In this document: positions 18,944-27,395 of the stretch, piece by piece | Layout: every line of letters starts with the position of its first letter | Numbering within the stretch: position 1 is the stretch's first letter | Assembly: GCF_000517545.1 (NCBI RefSeq) | Contig: NZ_BAIV01000019.1 | Location: 47,568-111,567 of the forward strand | Source of the DNA: Bacteroides reticulotermitis JCM 10512 | GTDB taxonomy: Bacteria > Bacteroidota > Bacteroidia > Bacteroidales > Bacteroidaceae | Length of the DNA stretch: 64,000 bases | Reading direction: 5' to 3' | The notes under the pieces: model-generated | What the model was told of the DNA's origin: nothing | Database searches by the model: none | What the model saw: the letters and a program-made list of their open reading frames with translations, nothing else | Position numbers and translations under genes: made by a program

Positions 18944-20372
18944 ATGAAAATAGTAATCGAAATGAATATAACAGCAATTCTATCAGGTAAAAGAAAATGG
19001 TTCTTGGCAGCCTCTCTTGTCTTGACGACTTGGGCAAGTGCTCAATTGGTGACTTATCCGAAGGGTTAATGTGGGCATGCCGCATAACGACGATTATACA
19101 GTGAAGGTCCGTGTTCCCGGAGGAGAATGGAGTGATCTATTTGAATACAATGTGCAGGTTGATATGGACAATGTGCAGTCCGCCTCCATGGTACAGTTCG
19201 ATATGGGCAGTCCCGTGGAAGTGATGGTGAAAAAGAATAACGGACTGATTCAGGATGTTCAGATTCGCCCGTTGGTCAAAGGAGTGCAGCATACGGTAAA
19301 CCGCAATACTATTCTCTTTACGTTGGAAAAGCCACAGTACCTGTCGGTCGAGTTTAACGGCGACCGTCTGCACAACCTCCACCTGTTTGCCAATCCGTTG
19401 GAAACCGAAACCTATACGGAAAGCAGTGATAAGGTGATCTATTTTGGTCCCGGCATTCACCGACCGGAAGATTTGCCGAATACGCAAATACAAATACCTT
19501 CCAACACTACGGTCTACTTGGCTCCGGGAGCCATTGTGAAGGCAAAACTCTTGATCGATAAAGCTGAGAATGTACGGGTAATCGGTCGGGGAATTCTCGA
19601 TCATCCCATTCGCGGCATTGAAGTTACGCACTCAAAAAACGTATTGATCGATGGAATTACGGTTGTGAATCCCGATCATTATACGGTGTTCGGAGGAGAA
19701 AGCACCGGACTGACTATCAAAAACCTGAAGTCTTTCAGTTGCAAAGGATGGAGCGACGGAATCGACTTGATGTGTTGCAATGAAGTGCTTATCGACCATG
19801 TCTTTATGCGTAATAGCGACGACTGCATCGCCATCTACGCCCATCGTTGGAATTACTACGGAGGTAGCAGGGACGTGACTTTGCAAAATGCTGTTTTATG
19901 GGCGGATATCGCTCACCCGATCAACATTGGCGGCCACGGTAATCCGGCGGACAAGATCGGAGAAGTGATTGAAAATATAACGATTCGCAACGTCGATATT
20001 CTGGAGCAGGATGAAGATGATCCGCTTTATCAGGGCTGCATGGCGATCGACTGCGGTGATAAGAATCTGGTGCGGAACGTTTTGTTTGAAGACATCCGTG
20101 TGGAAAGTATTCAGGAGGGGCGATTATTCCACATTCGTGTTCGTTTCAATCCCAAATACGATAAACAACCCGGACGTGGCATTGAGGATGTGACTTTTCG
20201 TAACATTACCTACAACGGGGTAGGCGAGAATCCTTCTTTAATCAAGGGGTTGGATGCAGAACGTGGTATCCGGAATGTCACATTCGAGAACGTGATGCTT
20301 AACGGAACCAAAATGAAAAGCATCGATTCCTTTATTCAGAACGAGTTTATCAAAGGAGTTAAGGTGCGCTAG
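18944..20372 (+). pseudogene. GH28 family glycoside hydrolase (polygalacturonase-like), frameshift after the signal peptide
   Basis: Restored length about 475 aa. Starts at 18944 or 18962 encode a signal peptide (RKWFLAASLVLTTWASAQ) that runs into a stop at 19067-19069 (VTYPKG, stop); the mature enzyme continues in another frame from GMPHNDDYTVKVR. The register change needs +2 or -1 bases near 19061-19070, unlike the other breaks here. The parallel beta-helix carries GH28 catalytic segments: WSDGIDLM, RNSDDCIAIYA (paired Asp), GGHGN and FHIRVRFNPKY. It is a close paralogue of the gene at 37106. GH28 enzymes hydrolyse galacturonosyl links in pectins. Confidence 0.88.
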
Positions 20373-20414
20373 TCTTCGGGCTTGTGCCCGTTTGCTTTAG
20401 TCAGGCCTTGGAAC

Positions 20415-20634
20415 GTTAATAGCTTGGTTCTGATGTGTTAATAGTCTATCTGCTAAGTATTAATATGCTGGAATTCAAGTAACTTTAATCAAAGGCTTCG
20501 GTTGCTTGAGACAAGTACTCAAGTTGCTTAAGAGAAGGGGTCGACTTGCTCAACTACACCGGTCGATTTACTCAGAATGAGTACTCAATTTACTTAGGAG
20601 AAGCGGTCGATTTTTCCAAATGCTCGGGGGAAGC
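20415..20634. repeat. Degenerate tandem array, ten units of 22 bp
   Basis: The DNA falls without gaps into ten 22-base units from 20415. Units 1-3 begin GTTAATAG, GTTAATAG, ATTAATAT; units 5-9 begin TGCTTGAG, TGCTTAAG, TGCTCAAC, TACTCAGA, TACTTAGG and end AAGT, GACT, GATT, AATT, GATT. Several units contain AGTACTC. No gene is credible here; an open frame at 20546-20764 runs through the array and the terminator. See findings for two other 22-bp arrays. Confidence 0.7.
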
Positions 20635-20665
20635 TTCACATCCGCTTCATCTGATCCAAAAGAAT

Positions 20666-20710
20666 GATAAAGGGAGTCTTGTTTTAGATCAAAACAAGAC
20701 TCCCTTTATC
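20666..20710. terminator. Strong bidirectional terminator
   Basis: A perfect 20-bp stem (left arm 20666-20685 starting GATAAAGGGAGTC; right arm 20691-20710 ending GACTCCCTTTATC) with a 5-base loop. It lies between the plus-strand GH28 gene and the minus-strand nitroreductase gene, so it can serve both. Confidence 0.85.
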
Positions 20711-20734
20711 TTTATCTATGAGTTAGAAATTCGT

Positions 20735-21367
20735 CTAGAACCGTATGACGAACTCATCTGCTGAAACTCTCACTTTCTTCATCGGAGCGATCCAGTCGTT
20801 TGCAGGGTCAGCATAGCCAACATACATCAGCGAAACACTCTTCAAACCGTACTTGCTCAATTCGAGTACGTCGTCTACCACCTGATTGTCGAATCCTTCG
20901 GCGGGAGTAGTATCTACTCGTAGTTCTGCTGCTTGCGCCAAGGCCATTGCCAGCGCAATATAAGTCTGTCGGGCCGTATGAGCAAAGTTTACTTCTGCCG
21001 GCTGGTTCAGGTAAATTGCTTTCAGCTTATCGGTGTACGAGCTGAATCTTCCTCGGGGCAGCCCTCTCTCATCGGTTGTGAAGTCGTACATCTTATCGAT
21101 GCGTTCCATTGAGTACTTGTCCCATGCGGCAAAGATGATGACATGCGAACAATCCCTCATACATTCGGGGTTCAAGGCTCCGGCAACCAGCTTCTCTTTG
21201 ATTTCCTGATTCTCGACTACAATAACCTTGAACGGTTGTAATCCTGAAGAAGTTGGTGCCAAACGGGCAGCTTCCACGATTTTGTCTATTGTTTCCTTGC
21301 TTACTTTCTTTGCGGGGTTATATGCCTTTACGGCATGTCTCCATTTTAAATCTTCTATTAATGACAT
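20735..21367 (-). CDS. NAD(P)H-dependent nitroreductase family oxidoreductase
   Basis: 210 aa, the usual size for NfsB-type flavoenzymes. FMN-binding features: WRHAVKAYNP at the start, RLAPTSSGLQPFKVIVV, and late LSKYGLKSVSLMYVGYADP. Such enzymes use FMN to reduce nitro compounds or quinones with NAD(P)H. It is the last gene of a minus-strand set led by a MarR/OhrR-like regulator, which suggests induction by redox-active or electrophilic compounds. Confidence 0.88.
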   Translation of the reverse strand: MSLIEDLKWRHAVKAYNPAKKVSKETIDKIVEAARLAPTSSGLQPFKVIVVENQEIKEKLVAGALNPECMRDCSHVIIFAAWDKYSMERIDKMYDFTTDERGLPRGRFSSYTDKLKAIYLNQPAEVNFAHTARQTYIALAMALAQAAELRVDTTPAEGFDNQVVDDVLELSKYGLKSVSLMYVGYADPANDWIAPMKKVRVSADEFVIRF

Positions 21368-21373
21368 ATCTGT

Positions 21374-21742
21374 TTATTTTGAAATGATTATAAATATAAT
21401 TGCTAAAAGTGCAGGCAATGCCTGTAGAAAGAATATCTTCCGGCTTGCGGTCAGCGCGCCGAAAATACCGGCTACGACGACACAACCTAGGAAAAACAAC
21501 CGCACATTGGTGCTCCATAACGAGTCGTCAATGAGAAAAGACCAAGTGAGGCCTGCCACCAGAAAACCGTTGTAAAGCCCTTGATTGGCTGCTAAGTTCG
21601 TAGTAGGCTTAAATAAATCGGGTGGTAAAGAACCTCCGAATGTTTTTTTGCCGACAGATTCCCAAGCAAACATCTCCATCCAAAGAATGTATAGATGCTC
21701 GACTGCTACGAATGCAGTCAGAATAATTGCGATGATATGCAT
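21374..21742 (-). CDS. DUF1304 family membrane protein
   Basis: 122 aa with four predicted membrane helices, matching DUF1304 (AFVAVEHLYILWMEMFAWE near the start, NQGLYNGFLVAGLTW in the middle, VVAGIFGALTASRK near the end). Function unknown. It begins 79 bp after the MarR gene and ends 6 bp before the nitroreductase gene, so it belongs to the same transcript. Confidence 0.85.
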   Translation of the reverse strand: MHIIAIILTAFVAVEHLYILWMEMFAWESVGKKTFGGSLPPDLFKPTTNLAANQGLYNGFLVAGLTWSFLIDDSLWSTNVRLFFLGCVVVAGIFGALTASRKIFFLQALPALLAIIFIIISK

Positions 21743-21821
21743 ACTCCTACTTATTTTAAATTGTTTCTTGCATCTTCGTTCTACGCTCCGGTGGGTGTGA
21801 CACCGATAATATACAACGTTT

Positions 21822-22259
21822 TCACCTTTCTTTAGTTTCTACTTTTGATAATATATGATCGATTATTTTCTTTAATTGCATCAATTCTTCTGTGGATACT
21901 TTCATTGCTTCCACAAGCTTTTGGGGAACTGCTAAAGCTTTTTCCCGCAGCTCTTTGCCTGGTTGTGTCAGCGTAATGTTCACACTGCGTTCGTCTTCGA
22001 TGTTTCGTGTCCGGACAATCAGCTGCTTTTGCTCCATGCGCTTTAGCAATGGAGTAAGCGTCCCGCTGTCGAGATTCAGTTTTTCACCTATCTGCGAAAC
22101 TGTTTGCCCATCCTCCTCCCAAAGTACCAGTAGGACCAGGTACTGAGGATATGTAATGTCTAATTTATCGAGAAAAGGTCGATAGCGACTCACAATCTCC
22201 TTGGCCAGCATATATACCGGGAAGCAAACCTGATTGGCTAATTTTAATTGTTGTGGCAT
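21822..22259 (-). CDS. MarR-family regulator, OhrR-like
   Basis: 145 aa winged-helix regulator. It shows the OhrR-type N-terminus with one cysteine (ANQVCFPVYMLAKEI, Cys12), the position that senses organic peroxides in OhrR; then LTYPQYLVLLVLW-like helix (TYPQYLVLLVLWEEDG), recognition helix LDSGTLTPLLKRMEQ and wing RNIEDERSVNITLT. It probably represses its own operon, including DUF1304 and the nitroreductase, and is released by oxidation of Cys12. A dyad upstream of the gene fits an operator over the -33 region. Confidence 0.87.
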   Translation of the reverse strand: MPQQLKLANQVCFPVYMLAKEIVSRYRPFLDKLDITYPQYLVLLVLWEEDGQTVSQIGEKLNLDSGTLTPLLKRMEQKQLIVRTRNIEDERSVNITLTQPGKELREKALAVPQKLVEAMKVSTEELMQLKKIIDHILSKVETKER

Positions 22260-22278
22260 TGAATTCTATTTTATTCCG

Positions 22279-22321
22279 CAAAGATAGCGGGCAATTAGAT
22301 TGCGCACAATATAATTGCCCG
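22279..22321 (-). promoter_or_regulatory. MarR operon promoter with overlapping operator dyads
   Basis: Minus strand: -33-like ATTG (22310-22307), 20-bp gap, -7 TATCTTTG (22286-22279). Two nested dyads cover the -33 region: outer arms CGGGCAATTA and TAATTGCCCG (22288-22297 and 22312-22321), inner arms ATTG and CAAT around CGCA. MarR proteins bind such AT-rich dyads, so autorepression is likely. Confidence 0.65.
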
Positions 22322-22411
22322 TAAAAAAGTTAAGCTACTATAAGAGAGTGAGATGCGAGATGCTTGGGCACTTAATTCCCTCTTTTAGACTTTACTTTGC
22401 TTGCTAAACCT

Positions 22412-22419
22412 TATCTTTG
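22412..22419 (+). promoter_or_regulatory. -7 element upstream of the HTCS gene
   Basis: TATCTTTG, an exact TAnnTTTG match, about 87 bases before the HTCS start. A TTTG at 22396 is too close for a -33 element. Confidence 0.45.
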
Positions 22420-22505
22420 CTCATCATCACAGCTAAAAAAACAGATACGGAATACGGGAGTTTGACTTTTGGTTCGTATACTAAGGTAGTCGTGATAAAT
22501 AAAGA

Positions 22506-25500
22506 ATGAAAACTATGAGAACACAACTATACTTGCCGGTGCTTTTGTTAATAGGGCTTCTATTCCCGGAACATATTCGTTCGCAGGAATCACCTTATAT
22601 ATTCCGCCATATCGGTGTAAACGAAGGGCTGCCTGACAATTATGTGAAGAGCGTTTTTCCGCTTCCGGACGGACGCATTGGCATTCGCAGCACCGTACTG
22701 TTGAGCTTATACGACGGAACAAACTGCTCGGATTATCTTTTTAATCTTCGGGGAGAGTATCCCATTTCCTATAATCACATCATTCCCGAACAATACATGG
22801 ACGCGGACAAACGTTTGTGGATGAAGGAACGCCGCGGATTGCGGGTATTCGACTTAACGACCGAGCAATACATCTACAACATAGACTCCCTGTTTCAGCA
22901 ATTTGGATTGAAAGAAAAGGTGGCGGATATGTTTGTTGATGCCGAAGAGAGATGTTGGTTCCTGACAGCATGCTCCTCCATCTATATGTATGACAGCGAG
23001 CCGGGGACCTTGGAACTGGTTGGTAGGAATGATGAGTTCATGGAGTATTACGGTGGACTGTTGGGGGTTGAAAGTAATGGGAAATATAGCTGGATGGTTC
23101 ACCAGAAAGGCATTATTCGTTGCTACGATCAGGAGAAGAAACGCTTTGTGAAGCAAGTCGACTTTCTGGAGGGACAACTAAAGCCGGACGATCGGATCAT
23201 ACTGAAGATACTTGGCAATGGCGATTTCTGGTTGATGTGGGACCGGGGGATAGGCTATTACGATGTGTTCAACAAAAAGTGGAATCCGATTTCCAGCATC
23301 CGGCTAGGTCATTATTCGTGGTTTACATCGATGGATGTAGATAAAGGAGGCAATGCGTGGGTTGGTACCGTGAACGACGGTTTTTATGTGATTGATATGC
23401 ACAACTTTTCCGTGCATCAGTCTTTGGATATTCCGTTGTTATCCGGCAAATTCATTCGGAATGGCATACAGAGCATTTATTGCGATCCTGAAAGCGACGC
23501 TGTCTGGATGGGGTTGTTTAATCAGGGAATCTGTTACTATCATCCCAGCATGAATAAATTCAAGTTGCATAATAAGAAGGCGACGGGAGGAACTTGGCAT
23601 GGAGACGAAATACGTTGCATGTTGGAAACCTCGAAAGGCGAGATCCTGATGGGAGCTGTGCAGGGGCTCTATCGCTATGATCCCGTGACCCAGCGCATGG
23701 ATATGTATCATCAGGAGTTTACCCAGAAGAATTGCCGTACACTTTATGAAGACAGCAAGAAGCGTATATGGGTAGGAACCTATCACGACGGACTCTATTG
23801 CATTGATAACGGGAAAGTACGGGCTTATGCCTATCCGGATACCGACTATCAGAACGAACAGGATTACAGCAACATACGAGTCATGATCGAAGACCCGGCA
23901 GGACGGCTCTGGATTAGTATATACGGAGGAGTCGGGTTGCTCGATCCGGAGAGTGGCAAGATTACCTTATTGTCCGAACAGTTTCCGGAACTTAAGAAGT
24001 ATAAGGTGGCCAATACGCTGGCAATCGATAATCAATCCCGGTTGCTTGTAGGGAGTGATAACGGATTGTACATTTTCGATCCGGAGAAGAATACGGTGTG
24101 GACACAGGAACAGCCCGGTCAGGCTAACTCGATCTTTAGTCGGGGCAGTTACAAATACAATCAGATCCTGAAAGATCATGAAGGCACCCTGTGGTTCGCT
24201 ACCCAATACGGACTGAATATATTGACGCGCAATAATCAGAGTTACATTCTGGGGAAGGAAGATGGGTTTACCAGTGCGATTCTGAATGTAGTGGAGGATA
24301 AAGAACATAACATTTGGGTGTCTACGGTTACTTGTATTTATAAAATAAAGGTGGAAAGGAAGACGGAGGGCTATGAGTTCCATGTGATCAGCTACCTGTC
24401 CGAGGCGGAAATACGGCAGGACGATCTGTTCAGCTTTCCTTCGTTGATTACGCATGACAATCAAATGTACTTCGGCCTGATGAGTGGCTTTATCACCTTC
24501 TCACCCGAAACGTTGATCGATAATCAGTGCCTTACCCGTCCCTTATTTACGTCTTTCAGACTGTTCAACACCCCGATTGCTTCGGGCGAAGCGTACAACG
24601 GACGTGTATTGTTCGACAAGGCTCTCGGCTATTCGGATAAAGTGGAACTCGACTATGACGAGAACTTCATTACGCTTGAATTCTCGGGACTAAACTTCCC
24701 GAATCCTTCGCAAACCTCGTTTCGCTATATTCTGAAAGGGTTCGATAAAGAGTGGACGGAGAGCCTGTTCGAAAACGGACATGGACGTGTGACTTACAAC
24801 AATCTTCCTCCCGGCGAGTATGTATTCCGTGTTTTGGCGGCAGGTAACGATGGAGTATGGGGACCGGAAGCCGAGTTTACAATCCTCATTCATCCTCCGT
24901 TTTGGGATACATTGGCAGCTCGTATATTCTATGCCCTGTTGAGTTGCTTCTTGATTTTCGGGGTGATTTACAGGTTGAACCGCCGGAATAAACGGAAGAT
25001 GCTTCGTATGCAACGAGAAGAAGCGCTGAAGCAGAAAGAGGAGTTAGATCAGATGAAGTTCCGCTTCTTTACGAATATCAGTCACGAACTACGTACCCCC
25101 CTGACGCTTATCATCACCCCGTTGGATATGATGGTTCGCCGCATGACGGATGAAAAGACAAAGAAACAACTGACTACCATTTATAAGAATGCCCAAAGTC
25201 TTTTGGGACTCGTTAATCAGTTACTCGATTTCCGCAAACTGGAGATGAAGGGAGAGAAGTTACACTTGATGAACGGAGATATGGAGGAGTTTGTCACTTC
25301 GGCCTACAACAACTTTACACCGATGGCTGTGGAAAAGCATCTCAACTTTGTCAATCAGACACCTCACAAGGCACTTTATATGTTCTTCGATCGCGACAAG
25401 GTACACAAGATCGTCAACAACCTGCTTTCTAACGCTTTTAAATTTACTCCCGAGGGAGGTACCGTTAACTTGCAACTTTCCATTGAACAGATCGAACAAA

Positions 25501-26593
25501 GAGACTACGTTCGGATTGAGGTCTCAGATACCGGAATCGGCATATCCGAATCCGATCTGCCTATATCTTCGACCGTTTCTATCAGGTTGGTACTTCGGGA
25601 GACGATAAGATGGGGAGCGGTATCGGACTTCATCTGGTTAGAGAGTACGTCAACATCCACGGCGGCAGAGTTACTGTGGAGAGCCGGATGGATTGCGGAA
25701 CCGTGTTTGTCGTATGGCTTCCGATGGATCTGAAACCCGACGGGATGGAGGATGTTTCTTCCGAAATAGATTCCGGGCTGAATCCGGATGAGGTGGTACT
25801 TGCGTCCCCGGTCGGTAAAAAAGAAGATGGACGCAAGAAGTTGCTGCTGGTAGAGGATAATAAAGAGTTCCGTACTTTCCTGAAAGAGCAGTTGGAAGAT
25901 TACTATCAGATTATAGAAGCCGGTGATGGAGAAGAAGGAGCAAAGTGTGCGATTGAGGAGAATCCCGATTTGATAATCAGTGATATCATGATGCCCAAGG
26001 TAGATGGTATCGAGCTTTGCCGCCGGATAAAGACCAATGTGCACACATCCCATATTCCCGTCATCTTGTTGACTGCCCGTACGGCGGATGATATCAAGAT
26101 CAACAGCTACGAGGTTGGTGCGGATTCGTATATGGCGAAGCCTTTCAACTTCGATATGTTGATGGTGCGTATCGAGAAACTGATCGAACAACAGGAAAAG
26201 AGGAAACAGGAGTTCCGGAAGAATATCGAAGTCAATCCGAGTGCGATTACGATAACCTCAGTCGATGAGCAACTGATACAGAAAAGTCTGGAATATATTG
26301 AAAAGAATATGGATAACCCGGAATATGGCGTAGAAGAACTGAGCCGTGACTTAGGCATGGTGCGTATGAGCTTGTACCGCAAACTGCAATCGATAACCGG
26401 CAATACGCCGACCGACTTTATTCGGAGCATTCGTTTGAAGCGCGCCGCTCAACTGTTGCAAGGCAGCCGACTGCCCATTGTCGAAATAGCCAATCAGGTA
26501 GGCTTTAGCTCACCCAGTTATTTTTCGAAGTGTTTCAGAGAGATGTTCGGTATGCTGCCCAAGCAATATGCAGAGGAGCATCGGACGAAATAA
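22506..26593 (+). pseudogene. Hybrid two-component system sensor/regulator (HTCS), single-base frameshift
   Basis: Restored length 1362 aa, normal for HTCS. Order: signal peptide; periplasmic two-bladed-propeller sensor of Reg_prop repeats (residues about 30-690; repeats such as GRLWISIYGGVGLLD and HEGTLWFATQYGLNIL); Y_Y_Y domain (about 700-790); membrane helix (FYALLSCFLIFGVIYRL); histidine kinase with FFTNISHELRTPLTL (His860) and NLLSNAFKFTPEGG; receiver domain (LLLVEDNKEF, LIISDIMMPK); AraC-type DNA-binding domain at the C-terminus. The first frame ends at 25733; the second is open from 25610. One missing base at about 25560-25562, just after VSDTGIGISESDLP, rejoins YIFDRFYQ. It would control this PUL. 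Confidence 0.92.
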
Positions 26594-26619
26594 TAACCAG
26601 GTATCATCCATACGAATTT

Positions 26620-26665
26620 AAGAACAGGAGCATGTTGCAACGAACAAAACTCCTGTTCTTTTTTT
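26620..26665 (+). terminator. Rho-independent terminator after the HTCS gene
   Basis: AAGAACAGGAG (26620-26630) pairs with CTCCTGTTCTT (26650-26660), and the right arm runs into a series of T. It separates HTCS transcription from the sigma-susCD operon. Confidence 0.8.
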
Positions 26666-26721
26666 GAGAGACAGCAAGCACAAACCACTTCCGAACGCAA
26701 TTTTAGTGAGAAAACACGCAT

Positions 26722-26788
26722 CTGTTACCATAATGCTCTTATCTGTTACTTTTCTGTTATCCGCTCAGGATGCTGCATTGTACCTTTG
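26722..26788 (+). promoter_or_regulatory. Promoter of the sigma-susCD operon with direct CTGTTA repeats
   Basis: TACCTTTG at 26781-26788 is an exact -7 element. Upstream lie three direct copies of CTGTTA (26722, 26743, 26754), spaced 21 and 11 bp, i.e. two and one helical turns, with the last copy over the expected -33 position. AraC-type domains such as that of the HTCS bind direct repeats, so this is the best candidate for its operator. Confidence 0.55.
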
Positions 26789-26818
26789 TGACATCGTTAA
26801 ACGGATAAATTTAATACC

Positions 26819-27349
26819 ATGAATAAACAGCCAGCTACATTTGACGACTTCTTCTCTGCATGTTACCTCAAACATCAGAGATATATCAAAAACTATATCG
26901 CTATCCGCATTTGTAACTCCTATGAGGCGGAAGATTTGGCGCAAGATGTTTTCGTGCGTTTATGGGAGTACAGGGCTTTTGTGAATAAAGAGACTGTTTG
27001 GTCCCTGCTTTTCACCATCGCCCGTAACATCGTGACCGATAAAATACGACGTTACTACAAACAGGAAGACTTTGTTGCCTATCTATATAATAATGTAAAA
27101 GAGGAAAGCCGGAGCACCACCGAAGAGACGGTGCAATATGGTGAACTGAAAGAGATGCATCGTTCAGTTGTGGAAAAACTCCCACCCAAGCGTCGGCAGA
27201 TTTATGAATTAAGTTTCAATCAGGAACTATCATGTCCCGCCATTGCCGGGAAACTTTCTTTGTCCCCTCGTACCGTAGAATGTCAGTTGTTGTTGGCACG
27301 TAAAACCGTACGCACGTATTTGCAGAACGAATACTCCAAGGTCGGCTAA
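26819..27349 (+). CDS. ECF-type RNA polymerase sigma factor
   Basis: 176 aa. Region 2 is seen in YIKNYIAIRICNSYEAEDLA and QDVFVRLWEYRAFV, region 4 in LPPKRRQIYELSFNQELSC and AGKLSLSPRTVECQLLLARK. This matches the Bacteroides sigma-70 family used for TonB-linked operons. Normally an anti-sigma factor of the FecR type lies next door and the SusC carries an STN domain; here neither is present, since susC follows directly (46-bp gap) and begins with a plain CarboxypepD_reg-like domain. It may amplify HTCS output. Confidence 0.9.
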   Translation: MNKQPATFDDFFSACYLKHQRYIKNYIAIRICNSYEAEDLAQDVFVRLWEYRAFVNKETVWSLLFTIARNIVTDKIRRYYKQEDFVAYLYNNVKEESRSTTEETVQYGELKEMHRSVVEKLPPKRRQIYELSFNQELSCPAIAGKLSLSPRTVECQLLLARKTVRTYLQNEYSKVG

Positions 27350-27395
27350 ACAACCGGCTCGGAAAAACATATTTAACTTTAATAACAATAGTATT

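Noticed and set aside
19137..19631. Long minus-strand frames opposite the GH28, HTCS and SusC genes
   Set aside because: They lie wholly antisense to genes with strong family motifs, lack any family match themselves and have a composition typical of reverse-frame shadows.
20546..20764. Plus-strand 72-codon open frame between GH28 and nitroreductase genes
   Set aside because: It runs through the 22-bp array and the strong terminator hairpin and into the 3' end of the nitroreductase gene; the protein has no family resemblance.
25610..26593. The receiver plus AraC part of the HTCS as an independent response regulator
   Set aside because: It starts with the G2 box of the kinase ATPase domain (GSGIGLHLV), so it is the severed C-terminus of the HTCS, not a free regulator.
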